The notes under the pieces are model-generated. The model had not been told where the DNA came from. It did not search any database and saw only the letters and a program-made list of their open reading frames with translations. The position numbers and the translations under genes are program-made. Below, one piece after another: positions 1-8,999 of a stretch of DNA of 64,000 nt. This DNA comes from Streptomyces sp. CHD11 (GTDB taxonomy: Bacteria; Actinomycetota; Actinomycetes; Streptomycetales; Streptomycetaceae): assembly GCF_018638295.1 (NCBI RefSeq), contig NZ_JABTTS010000025.1, forward strand, positions 548-64,547. Reading direction: 5' to 3'. Position 1 is the first letter of the stretch. Each line of letters begins with the position of its first letter.

Positions 1-1
1 C

Positions 2-3000
2 GGTGTGGTGTTGCCGCGCGGGGTCATGCAGGTGGCCACGGTGCTGGGTGTGGTGAAGGCGGGGGCGGCGTTTCTGCCGGTGGATCCGGCCTATCCGCGG
101 GCGCGGGTGGAGTACGTGTTGCAGGATGCCGGGCCGGCGCTGGTGATCGGTGAGTCGGAGGTGTTCGAGGGACTGCCCGAGCATGATCCCGGTGACCGGG
201 ACCGAATACGTCCGGTGGGCGTGGACCATCCGGCGTACGTCATCTACACGTCCGGATCGACCGGACGGCCCAAGGGCGTCGTGGTGACCCACCGAGGGCT
301 CGCGAACCTCGCCGCCACCCTGCGTCAGCGCTGCGCCGCCGCCGACGACAGCAGGATCATGCAGTTCTCGTCGCCGGGCTTCGACGCTGCGGTCCTGGAA
401 CTCGTCTGGGCCTGGGACTCCGGCGCCGCCCTGGTGATCGCCTCGGCGGATCGCCTGGCCGGTGAGGAACTGGCGCGGGCGCTCGCCGATCACCGCGTCA
501 CCCACGCCCTGATCCCGCCGTCGGTACTGAGCACCCTGCCGGCCGAGGCGCCGCAGGCCCTGACCGGCTTCCGGACCCTCATCGTCGGTGCCGAGGCGTG
601 CCCGCCGGAACTGCTGCGGGCCTGGGCGCCCGGCCGGCGCATGGTGAACGCCTACGGGCCCACCGAGTCGACCGTCGTCGCCAGCCAGACCGGCGCACTG
701 AGCGAGCCCCCGGTGACGATCGGCAAGCCGGCCCTCGGCACCCGGCTGTATGTACTGGACGAGACCCTCGGGCCGGCGGCGCCGGGGGTGCCGGGGGAGC
801 TGTACATCGCGGGTGCCGGGGTGGCACGTGGCTACCGGGGGCGTCCTACCCTGACGGCGTCACGTTTCCTCGCCGATCCGTACGGGCCGGCCGGGTCGCG
901 GATGTACCGCACCGGCGACCTGGTCCGCTGGAACACCGAGGGTGACCTGGAGTATCTCGGCCGCACCGACGAACAGGTGAAGATCCGGGGCTTCCGCGTG
1001 GAGCCCGGCGAGGTGGAACGCGTCCTCGCCGCGCAGGCATCGGTCGCGCGAGCCGTCGTGGTGCCGCGGCAGGACCGCTCGGGTGCCGTCTCGCTCGCCG
1101 CCTACGTCGTGCCGGCCGCTGAGGGGTCCGCGGTGGACTTCGACGACCAGCTCGACGAATGGCGCAGCATCTACCACCAGGTGTACGGCGGGCTGTCGCA
1201 CGAGCCGGGCGCCGATTTCGCGGGCTGGAACAGCTCCTTCACCAGCACGCCCATCCCGATCGACCAGATGCGGGAGTGGCAGCGGTCCGCGGTGGACCAG
1301 GTGGCCCGGTTCGGGCCTCGCCGGGTGCTCGAGATCGGTGCGGGCTCCGGCCTGGTGATGATCCCCCTGGTTCAGCTTCAGCGGACCGAGGAGTACTGGG
1401 CCACGGACTTCTCGGCGGCCGCCGTGGAGAGACTGCGGGAGTACGCGCGGGAACAGGGCTGGGAGCACGTGCACCTGCGATGCCGGCCGGCTCATGACGT
1501 GTCCGGGCTGCCCCGCGGCCACTTCGACACCATCGTGCTGAACTCGGTCGTCCAGTACTTCCCGAGCGCCGACTACCTGCGCGACGTACTGGGCAAGGCG
1601 ATCGATCTGCTGGCCGACGGCGGCCGGTTGATCGTCGGCGACGTACGGCACCACGGTCTGCTGCGAGCCTTGCACGCGGCGGTGCAGCGGTTCCGGAATC
1701 CCGGGTCGGGCGCGTCGGCCGTGGACCACGCGGTGGCCGTGGAGAAGGAACTGCTCCTCGCGCCCGAGTTCTTCACAGCTTTCCGGCACCCCCGGCTGAC
1801 CGGCGTCGAGGTGCTGCTCAAGCGGGGTGACGCGGACAACGAGCTGACCGCGTACCGCTACGAGGTGGTGCTGCACACCGGCGCCGCGCGACCGGTCGGA
1901 GAACTGCCGGAGCTGGTCTGGGGCCGTGATGTCCGGGATGCCACTGATCTGTACGAGGTGACGGCACCGGCGCGGGTGACCCGGATCCCCAACCCGCGGC
2001 TTGCCGGCACGACCGATCCGCGGCTGCATCCCGAACGGGTACGCCAGTGGGCGGCGGGCCACGCCTGGCGGGCGGTGCTGACCTGGTCGCCGCGCAACCG
2101 GGACACCTACGACGCGGTGCTGCTCGCCGGCACCGGCGAGGACGAACCGCTCGCGGACGTGTACCGCCCGGGCAGCCCCGAAGCGGTCGCCAACGTGCCC
2201 GCGGCCGCCCGGACCGCCGGTGAGCTCGTGTCCGAGCTGCGCGGCACGGTCAAGTCGCTGCTGCCCGACCACATGGTGCCGGCCACGATCACGCCGATCG
2301 AGCGGATCCCGCTCACCCCGAACGGGAAGATCGACCGCAAGGCGCTGCCGGAACCCGAGGTCGTGACCACCGGCGCCGGGGACCGCGGCCCGCGCGACCC
2401 GTACGAGGAGATCCTGTGCGAGCTGTTCGCCGACCTCCTCGGGCGGCCCCGGGTCGGTGTCGACGACAGCTTCTTCGACCTGGGCGGCCACTCGCTGCTG
2501 GCCACCCGGCTGACCAGCCGCATCCGCGCCGTCCTGGGCATCGAGGTGCCCCTGCAGCAGGTGTTCGCCGCGTCGTCACCCGCCCAGCTCGCCGTGGCGC
2601 TGGCACAGGGGTCGGCCCAGGACCGTACGGCGCCCGTCCTTGAGCCGCAGCCCCGGCCGGAGTTGCTGCCCCTGTCGTTCGCGCAGCAGCGCCTGTGGTT
2701 CCTGCACAAGCTGGAGGGCCCGTCGGCGACGTACAACTCGCCGCTGGCGATGCGGCTGTCCGGAGCCCTCGACGTGACCGCGATGCGGTCCGCCCTGGGT
2801 GACGTGGTCGCCCGGCACGAGGCGCTGCGCACCGTCTTCGCCGAACGCCGCGGAGTGCCGTACCAGCGGATCCTGTCCGCCGACGGCATCGGCATCGAGC
2901 TGCCGGTGCGTGAGGTGTCCGAGGACGACCTGGCGCGGGTGCTCCGGGACGCCTCCCGGCACCAGTTCGACCTGGCGCGGGAGATCCCGTTGCGGGCACG

Positions 3001-6000
3001 GCTGTTCACCACGGGTCCCGACGAATGGGTGCTGCTGCTGGTCGTGCACCACGTCGCCGCGGACGGCTGGTCGATGCGGCCGCTGACCGGTGACCTGACG
3101 ACGGCGTACGAGGAACGCGTGGCAGGGCGTGCCCCGTCCTGGGCGCCCTTGCCGGTGCAGTACGCGGACTACGCGCTGTGGCAGCGCGGGATGCTGGGCG
3201 ACGACGCCGACCCGGACAGTCGGATCGGCCGCCAACTCGGGTACTGGCAACAGCAGTTGGCCGGCCTGCCGCGGCTGGTGACGTTGCCGACCGACCGGCC
3301 GCGCCCGGAGGAGGCCGGTCACCGGGGTGAGACGCTGACCCGCAATCTCGACGCGGACCTGCACCAGGCCCTGCGAGCGCTGGCCCGCGGCAACGGATCC
3401 ACCCTGTTCATGGTCCTCCAGGCGGCGCTCGGCGCGCAGCTGAGCCGCAGCGGGGCCGGCACCGACATCCCGGTGGGCGCGCCGATCGCGGGACGGGTCG
3501 ACGACGCCCTCGACGACCTGATCGGCTTCTTCATCAACACGCTGGTCCTGCGCATCGACACCTCGGGCGGCCCGAGCTTCGGCGCGCTTCTGGAGCAGGT
3601 GCGCGACACGAGCCTGGCCGCGTACGCCCATCAGGACATTCCCTTCGACCACCTGGTGGAGAAGCTCAACCCCGACCGGTCGCCCGCGCACCACCCGCTC
3701 TTCCAGGTGCAGCTCGTGCTGCAGAACACACCGGAGGCCGAGTTCGAGCTGGCCGGTCTGACCGCACGGCCGCAGCTGGACGGGGTTGAGACCGGTGTGG
3801 CCCGGGTGGATCTCACCGTCAACGCGATCGAGACGTTCGACGACCGCGGCGCGCCCGGCGGCCTGATCCTCGTCGTCGAGTACGCCACCGATCTCTACGA
3901 CGGTGCGACCGTCGACGCCTTCCTCGACGAGTTCGGGCGGCTGCTGCGTGAAGTCGTCGAAGCTCCCCACCAACCCATCGGAGGACTTGAATTGACGAGC
4001 GGGGCGGAAGTCAACCTTGCGGAACCCGTACCGGGAACGCTGCCGTGGCTGTTCGAGACCTGGGCGACGGCCGACCCGTCCGCGATCGCCGTGACCGACG
4101 GCGCGGCCGGCCTCACCTACGCCGAGCTGAACAGCCGCGCGAACCGGATGGCGCGGGCGCTGATCGACCGCGGCGCGGGCCCGGAGGACCTCGTCGCCGT
4201 GCTGCTGCCACGCAGTGTCCAACAGGTCGTCACGATCCTGGCGATCGCCAAGAGCGGGGCGGCGTATCTGCCGATCGACCCGGCCTACCCGGCCGACCGG
4301 GTGGCGTACCTCTGCGCGGACGCCCGGCCGAAACTGGTGGTGACGGATGCCTCCGGAGCCGCCCGCCTCGGCGCGGAGCAGCCGGTGATGAACATCGACG
4401 GCCCGGCCACCGTCGCACAGTGGGAGGCCCTGCCGGACACCAATCCGACCGACCGGGACCGCTCGGCCGGCCTCGGTCTGCACCACCCCGCGTACGTCAT
4501 CTACACCTCGGGATCGACCGGTCGCCCCAAGGGCGCGGTGATCACCCACGCGGGGCTGTCGGACGCGGCCGAGGCATGGCGGGACCGCTGGGGCCTCGGT
4601 GCGGGTTGCCGCGTCCTGCAGCTCTCCTCGCCGAGCTTCGACGCCTCGATCATGGACCTCGTCGTCGCGTTCGCCGCGCACGGGACGCTCGTCCTTCCCG
4701 AGCCGGGCCTGATCGCGGGCGAGCCGCTGGCCGGGGTGCTGGCCGAGCAGCGGATCACGCACCTGGTGACGCTGCCGTCGGTACTGGCGAGCCTGCCGGC
4801 CGACGCGCCGGGCCGGCTCACCGATCTGCGCGGTCTGCTCCTCGGCGGCGAGGTCCTCACGCCCGGTCTCGCCGCCCGCTGGTCGCCGCAGCGGCGCATG
4901 GTCAACGTCTACGGCCAGACCGAGACCACCGTCGCCTGCACGATGACCGACCCCCTCAACAGCGCGGACGGCGCAGACGGCGAACGCGTCACGGTCGGCC
5001 GGCCCAACCCGGGGACGCGGGTCTACGTCCTCGACGCGGCCCTGCGGATCGTGCCGCCCGGCACCGATGGCGAGGTGTACGTCGCGGGCCCGGCCGTGGG
5101 CCGCGGATACCTGCACCGCCCCGGGCTGACCGCGAGCCGGTTCGTCGCCGACCCGTACGGCCCGGCCGGCTCGCGGATGTACCGCACCGGGGACATCGGC
5201 CGTCTCAACCACGCGTTCGAGCTGGAGTTCGTGGGCCGTACCGACGACCAGGTCAAGATCCGCGGGATGCGGGTGGAGCCCGGCGAGGTGGAGGCCGCGC
5301 TGGCGAAGCACCCGGCCGCGGCGCGGGCCGCCGTGGCCGTACGGGCCGACCGCCAGGGTGACCCGGCGCTGTTCGGCTACGTGGTCCCCGCCCGCCCCGG
5401 CGCCGACGTCACCGGCATCCGGGAGGACCTGCGCCGGTCGCTGCCGGAGCATCTGGTGCCGACGGTCGTGATGGCGCTGGAGGAGTTGCCGCTGACGCCG
5501 AACGGCAAGGTGGACCGGGAGGCGCTGCCGGTGCCGCAGGTCGCGGCACCGGTGGGGCGCGGACCACGCAGCGCACAGGAGGAGATCCTCTGCGGTCTGT
5601 TCGCCGAGGTGCTGGACCTGGGACGGATCGGCGTCGAGGACAACTTCTTCGACCTCGGCGGCCACTCCCTGCTGGCGAACAAGCTCATCGCCCGGATCGC
5701 CGAGGTGATGGGCATGGAGATTCCGATCCGGACCTTCTTCGCCGGGCCCACCGTCGCGCAACTCGCCGGGCACCTCGGCTCCGACAGCACGGACAACGCC
5801 TTCGACGTACTCCTTCCGCTGCGCACCGAGGGCACCCTGCCGCCGCTGTTCTGCATCCACCCGGGGGCGGCGATCTGCTGGTCCTACTCGGATCTGCTGC
5901 TGCATCTGAGCCCCGACTTCCCGGTGTACGGGCTGCAGTCCCGCGCGCTGAGTCACCCGGACGAGCTGCCGGAAACCCTGATCCAGGTCGCGGACGACTG

Positions 6001-6622
6001 CATCGAGGAGATGCGTCAGGTGCAGAAGACCGGGCCCTACTACCTGCTCGGGCAGTCGTTCGGCGGCGTCGTGGCGCACGCCATGGCCGCCCGTCTGGAG
6101 GCCGCGGGAGAACGGGTCGGGCTCATCGTCGCGCTCGACTCCGAACCGTCCAGGCCGCTGACCGAGGAGGAACAGCAGCAGGTAGTCGAGGCCACCGCCA
6201 AGGTCTACGCCGGCATCCTCGAGGTGCTGGGCATCGACCCGGCGGCCCTGCCGAGCGGAGAGCTCACCTTCGCGCAGTTCTCGGAGCTGGCCCGGAACAC
6301 CAACACGGTCCTGGGCAACGTCGCCGAGGACGAGTTCCAGCTCCTGATGGACATCCTGCACCGCAACATCTCCATCGCCACCAAGCACCGGCCGGAACGG
6401 GTCGACGCCGACATGCTGATCTTCGGCGCGACCGAGGAACGCGAGCGGGTGCTCGACCCCGAGGTGTGGCGGGACTTCGTCGGCGGCGACATCACGTACC
6501 GCCCGGTCCCGACCGGCCACAGCACGATCATGACGCCGGACGCGCTCAAGCTGATCGGCCCGATCCTCGAGGAACACCTCCGGGCCGTCACAGCCAACGC
6601 GACAACCCAGGAGGAGAACTGA
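2..6622 (+). CDS. Nonribosomal peptide synthetase, C-terminal two modules (A-NMT-T-C-A-T-TE), 5' partial
   Basis: The frame is open from the left edge, so the gene starts upstream. It begins just before the A2 core (KAGAAFLPVDPAYP). Domains by nucleotide: first adenylation domain about 1-1130 and 2220-2345 (A3 YTSGSTGRPKG, A5 NAYGPTEST), interrupted at about 1150-2150 by a SAM methyltransferase (VLEIGAGSG), the usual site of N-methyltransferases; carrier LGGHSL (Ser codon 2492); condensation about 2660-3960 (HHVAADG); second adenylation about 4040-5520 (A5 NVYGQTET, Q in place of P); carrier Ser codon 5666; type I thioesterase about 5820-6600 (GQSFGG, Ser codon 6056; GHS near the end). By-eye specificity codes are DALLIGAVVK (first) and DAMVLGVVAK (second), both hydrophobic. 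There is no epimerase. It should add an N-methylated residue, then a final residue, and release or cyclise the chain. The TGA overlaps the next ATG by one base. Confidence 0.95.
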   Translation, partial: GVVLPRGVMQVATVLGVVKAGAAFLPVDPAYPRARVEYVLQDAGPALVIGESEVFEGLPEHDPGDRDRIRPVGVDHPAYVIYTSGSTGRPKGVVVTHRGLANLAATLRQRCAAADDSRIMQFSSPGFDAAVLELVWAWDSGAALVIASADRLAGEELARALADHRVTHALIPPSVLSTLPAEAPQALTGFRTLIVGAEACPPELLRAWAPGRRMVNAYGPTESTVVASQTGALSEPPVTIGKPALGTRLYVLDETLGPAAPGVPGELYIAGAGVARGYRGRPTLTASRFLADPYGPAGSRMYRTGDLVRWNTEGDLEYLGRTDEQVKIRGFRVEPGEVERVLAAQASVARAVVVPRQDRSGAVSLAAYVVPAAEGSAVDFDDQLDEWRSIYHQVYGGLSHEPGADFAGWNSSFTSTPIPIDQMREWQRSAVDQVARFGPRRVLEIGAGSGLVMIPLVQLQRTEEYWATDFSAAAVERLREYAREQGWEHVHLRCRPAHDVSGLPRGHFDTIVLNSVVQYFPSADYLRDVLGKAIDLLADGGRLIVGDVRHHGLLRALHAAVQRFRNPGSGASAVDHAVAVEKELLLAPEFFTAFRHPRLTGVEVLLKRGDADNELTAYRYEVVLHTGAARPVGELPELVWGRDVRDATDLYEVTAPARVTRIPNPRLAGTTDPRLHPERVRQWAAGHAWRAVLTWSPRNRDTYDAVLLAGTGEDEPLADVYRPGSPEAVANVPAAARTAGELVSELRGTVKSLLPDHMVPATITPIERIPLTPNGKIDRKALPEPEVVTTGAGDRGPRDPYEEILCELFADLLGRPRVGVDDSFFDLGGHSLLATRLTSRIRAVLGIEVPLQQVFAASSPAQLAVALAQGSAQDRTAPVLEPQPRPELLPLSFAQQRLWFLHKLEGPSATYNSPLAMRLSGALDVTAMRSALGDVVARHEALRTVFAERRGVPYQRILSADGIGIELPVREVSEDDLARVLRDASRHQFDLAREIPLRARLFTTGPDEWVLLLVVHHVAADGWSMRPLTGDLTTAYEERVAGRAPSWAPLPVQYADYALWQRGMLGDDADPDSRIGRQLGYWQQQLAGLPRLVTLPTDRPRPEEAGHRGETLTRNLDADLHQALRALARGNGSTLFMVLQAALGAQLSRSGAGTDIPVGAPIAGRVDDALDDLIGFFINTLVLRIDTSGGPSFGALLEQVRDTSLAAYAHQDIPFDHLVEKLNPDRSPAHHPLFQVQLVLQNTPEAEFELAGLTARPQLDGVETGVARVDLTVNAIETFDDRGAPGGLILVVEYATDLYDGATVDAFLDEFGRLLREVVEAPHQPIGGLELTSGAEVNLAEPVPGTLPWLFETWATADPSAIAVTDGAAGLTYAELNSRANRMARALIDRGAGPEDLVAVLLPRSVQQVVTILAIAKSGAAYLPIDPAYPADRVAYLCADARPKLVVTDASGAARLGAEQPVMNIDGPATVAQWEALPDTNPTDRDRSAGLGLHHPAYVIYTSGSTGRPKGAVITHAGLSDAAEAWRDRWGLGAGCRVLQLSSPSFDASIMDLVVAFAAHGTLVLPEPGLIAGEPLAGVLAEQRITHLVTLPSVLASLPADAPGRLTDLRGLLLGGEVLTPGLAARWSPQRRMVNVYGQTETTVACTMTDPLNSADGADGERVTVGRPNPGTRVYVLDAALRIVPPGTDGEVYVAGPAVGRGYLHRPGLTASRFVADPYGPAGSRMYRTGDIGRLNHAFELEFVGRTDDQVKIRGMRVEPGEVEAALAKHPAAARAAVAVRADRQGDPALFGYVVPARPGADVTGIREDLRRSLPEHLVPTVVMALEELPLTPNGKVDREALPVPQVAAPVGRGPRSAQEEILCGLFAEVLDLGRIGVEDNFFDLGGHSLLANKLIARIAEVMGMEIPIRTFFAGPTVAQLAGHLGSDSTDNAFDVLLPLRTEGTLPPLFCIHPGAAICWSYSDLLLHLSPDFPVYGLQSRALSHPDELPETLIQVADDCIEEMRQVQKTGPYYLLGQSFGGVVAHAMAARLEAAGERVGLIVALDSEPSRPLTEEEQQQVVEATAKVYAGILEVLGIDPAALPSGELTFAQFSELARNTNTVLGNVAEDEFQLLMDILHRNISIATKHRPERVDADMLIFGATEERERVLDPEVWRDFVGGDITYRPVPTGHSTIMTPDALKLIGPILEEHLRAVTANATTQEEN

Positions 6623-6837
6623 TGGGCAACCCGTTCGACGACACCGAGGGGACGTTCCTGGTGCTGGTCAACGACGAGGGCCAGTACTCGATGTGGCCCG
6701 CGGTCACCGACGTGCCGGCCGGGTGGACCGTCGCCCACACCGAGGACACCCACCAGGCGTGCCTCGACTACGTCGAGGAGCACTGGACCGACATGCGGCC
6801 GCGGAGCCTGGTCCGCGCCATGGGCGAGGAGTCCTGA
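6622..6837 (+). CDS. MbtH-like protein
   Basis: This 71-residue protein has the MbtH family signature: N-D-E-G-Q-Y-S-M-W-P, the central GW, and the C-terminal HW-T-D-M-R-P-R-S-L. MbtH proteins bind NRPS adenylation domains and make them soluble and active. The ATG at 6622 shares its A with the last base of the synthetase TGA (TGATG), with GGAGGAG about five bases upstream, so the two are translationally coupled. The length is typical. It presumably serves the adenylation domains of the adjacent synthetase. Confidence 0.96.
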   Translation: MGNPFDDTEGTFLVLVNDEGQYSMWPAVTDVPAGWTVAHTEDTHQACLDYVEEHWTDMRPRSLVRAMGEES

Positions 6838-6990
6838 ACCTCGCATGCGGGACCGGCTCGGCTCCTCCGTGTGGGTCCCGGCCGTGACCGAACGCGTCGC
6901 CGCGACGGGGCGGGGCCGCAGACCTTCATCCGGACACGTGGCGTTGGGTCACTCCGCGCCCCGACGTGGATTCTGACAAGGAGAACCGAG
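6838..6990 (+). other. 153-base gap inside the cluster
   Basis: This is the only sizeable break in the cluster. No credible reading frame, strong hairpin or consensus promoter is visible. It ends with AAGGAGAA at 6978-6985, the ribosome binding site for the TTG start at 6991. A promoter for the prenyltransferase/building-block operon could lie here, but I cannot point to one. Confidence 0.4.
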
Positions 6991-8112
6991 TTGACCGAGG
7001 AGTCGGCAACGGTCCGAGATGCCTGCGCCACGATATTGGAGAAGACGGCACGGACCCTGCAACTGGGAGCCGGTGGTACGGAATTCGTCGCGACGTTCCG
7101 GGCCATGACCGCCCACTGGGGCGCCGCCCGCCCCAACGACCTTCCCCTGTCGGACGTGTCGCCCGACGGGTCTCCGGTGGAGTACGCCGTCGACCTCGAC
7201 GGGCACGCGCCCGCCCTTCAGTTCGCCATGGAGCCACTGACCGCGGGCGTGCCGGCCCGCGACCCCGCCGCGGCGCGGACGCTCATGCCGCTGCTCGCCG
7301 AACGCTACGGCACCGGCATGGCCCGGTGGTCGGCCGCCGCGGACCGGCTCCTGACCGACGACGCGCACGGGCCGCATGTGTCCATGTACGGCGCCGAGGT
7401 GCGCTCCGGCGCCCCGATCCGGTTCAAGGTCTGGTTCTACCTGGACGGGAACGGCCCCGACGGAATGTTCGACCTGCTGTACACCGCCCTGGACCGGATG
7501 GGGGCGACACATCTGTGGCCGGTGGTCCAGGCGCACGTCCACCGGGCCGGGTACGACGTGCCGTTCCTGCTCTCGCTGGATCTGGACGACGACCCCGCGG
7601 CCCGGGTGAAGGTCTACTTCCGGCACTTCGGCGCGGACGCCGACGAAGTGGCGGCGGTTCTCAAGACCTACCCGGGTTTCGAACCCGGGGAGGTGCGCGA
7701 CTTCTGCAGGACCATGACGGGCGGCCGCCGCCACTTCAGCGACCAGCCGCCCGTCACCTGCCTGTCGCTGTTCGACGCACAGACCCACGAACGCGCCGCG
7801 GCCACGCTCTACATCCCGCTGTGGACGTACGCGGAGCACGACGGCGAGGTGCGGCAACGGGTCCACCGTGCCCTCGCCGCGTATCCGCAGGCGCTGCGCC
7901 GCTACGACAGCGTGCTCGCCGGCATCGCCCACCGCGGGCTCGACGCGGGAACCGGGATCCACAACTACGTCTCCTGGCAGCCGGGCCGCGCCCGCCCCCG
8001 CGTGAAGGTCTACCTGTCGCCGGAGATGCACGACGTGAATCCTCCGCCGCTCGGCGTGAGCCAACAGGATCACCTCGGTAGCCAGCCCACTGCGAAAGGA
8101 AGGACCGAATGA
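6991..8112 (+). CDS. Aromatic (indole) prenyltransferase, DMATS/CymD type
   Basis: This 373-residue protein has the features of bacterial DMATS-type ABBA prenyltransferases: an N-terminal MT.HWG segment and successive strands carrying the diphosphate-binding basic residues (RFKVWFYL, RVKVYFRHFG, RPRVKVYLSPEMH). These soluble enzymes transfer dimethylallyl from DMAPP to tryptophan or an indole without the DDxxD motif. The start is TTG at 6991, preceded by AAGGAG at the right spacing; the frame stays open upstream to 6871 but that part encodes low-complexity arginine-rich sequence. The last bases overlap the next gene as ATGA. Beside an NRPS, the likely substrate is tryptophan before or after loading. 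The attachment position (N1, C4-C7, normal or reverse) cannot be read from sequence. Confidence 0.9.
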   Translation: MTEESATVRDACATILEKTARTLQLGAGGTEFVATFRAMTAHWGAARPNDLPLSDVSPDGSPVEYAVDLDGHAPALQFAMEPLTAGVPARDPAAARTLMPLLAERYGTGMARWSAAADRLLTDDAHGPHVSMYGAEVRSGAPIRFKVWFYLDGNGPDGMFDLLYTALDRMGATHLWPVVQAHVHRAGYDVPFLLSLDLDDDPAARVKVYFRHFGADADEVAAVLKTYPGFEPGEVRDFCRTMTGGRRHFSDQPPVTCLSLFDAQTHERAAATLYIPLWTYAEHDGEVRQRVHRALAAYPQALRRYDSVLAGIAHRGLDAGTGIHNYVSWQPGRARPRVKVYLSPEMHDVNPPPLGVSQQDHLGSQPTAKGRTE

Positions 8113-8999
8113 GTACGCAGGTGCATCCGGCTCCGCTGCGGACCGCCATCGTGGGGACCGGGAACATCGGAACCGATCTGCTGCTGAAGGTCGAGGCGTC
8201 CCCGCTGCTGACGTGCGTGCTCTTCGCCGGTCGGCGGGCCGATTCGTCCGGCATCGAGCTGGCCTGCGGCCGCGGGGTGGCCACGAGCACCGACGGCATC
8301 GATGCGGTCGTCGACGCGCAGGCCGAGATAGACCTGGTGTTCGACGCGACCTCCGCCGGCGACGCCACCCGCCACTGGGGCATCGCCGAGCCGCTGGGGC
8401 TGCCGTTCATCGACCTCACGCCGGCCAACCGGGGCACGTTCTGCGTGCCGGCTCTCAACCTCGAGGACTGCGTCGAGGAGCAGTACCTCTCCATGGTGAC
8501 CTGCGGCGGTCAGGCGGCGGTCCCGATGGCCCGCTGCATCACGCAGATCGCGGGCCACGTCGACTACCTGGAGATCGTCTCGGCGAGCGCCTCGGCCACC
8601 GTGGGCCCGGCCTCGCGGGCGAACCTGGACGAGTACGTACACACGACGGAACAGGCGACCGCCGAATTCTGCAGCGCCACGCGGACCAAGACCGTGCTGA
8701 TCATCAATCCGGCCGACCCCGGCATCGTCATGCGCAACTCCATCGCGGTGTCCACCACCGAGCGCATCGACCTCGACGCCCTGCGGGACTCGGTCACCAC
8801 CATGGAGAAGCAGATCCGCTCCTACGTTCCCGGTTACCGGGTCGTGGTGCCGCCGGTCGCCACCGGCGACCGCTACATGCTCACCGTGGAGGTCGAGGGG
8901 CGGGGCGACTACTTCCCGCGCTACGCAGGCAACCTGGACATCATCACCTGCGCCGCCGTCGCCGCGGCGGAGGCCCGCACCGGGCGGGGGCGGTCATGA
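8109..8999 (+). CDS. Acylating aldehyde dehydrogenase (acetaldehyde dehydrogenase family, DmpF/BphJ-like)
   Basis: The 296-residue protein has an N-terminal Rossmann motif (VGTGNIGTDLL) and the catalytic cysteine in MVTCGGQA at residue 132, the position known for DmpF. Family enzymes interconvert aldehyde plus CoA plus NAD+ with acyl-CoA plus NADH, and form a channelling complex with a 4-hydroxy-2-oxovalerate aldolase, here the next gene (ATGA overlap). In catabolism they finish aromatic meta-cleavage. With no ring-cleavage genes nearby and an NRPS upstream, I infer the reductive direction: acyl-CoA to aldehyde to feed the aldolase. Acetyl-CoA or a branched acyl-CoA such as isobutyryl-CoA are both possible. 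Confidence 0.93.
   Translation: MSTQVHPAPLRTAIVGTGNIGTDLLLKVEASPLLTCVLFAGRRADSSGIELACGRGVATSTDGIDAVVDAQAEIDLVFDATSAGDATRHWGIAEPLGLPFIDLTPANRGTFCVPALNLEDCVEEQYLSMVTCGGQAAVPMARCITQIAGHVDYLEIVSASASATVGPASRANLDEYVHTTEQATAEFCSATRTKTVLIINPADPGIVMRNSIAVSTTERIDLDALRDSVTTMEKQIRSYVPGYRVVVPPVATGDRYMLTVEVEGRGDYFPRYAGNLDIITCAAVAAAEARTGRGRS

Noticed and set aside
860..2491. Antisense frame of 543 codons in the NRPS methyltransferase region
   Set aside because: No domain signature; the plus strand carries intact methyltransferase and adenylation motifs.
2576..6577. Antisense open frame of 1333 codons opposite the NRPS
   Set aside because: It mirrors the NRPS codon bias, and the translation is Arg/Gly/His/Asp-rich with no domain pattern. 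A shadow of the real gene.
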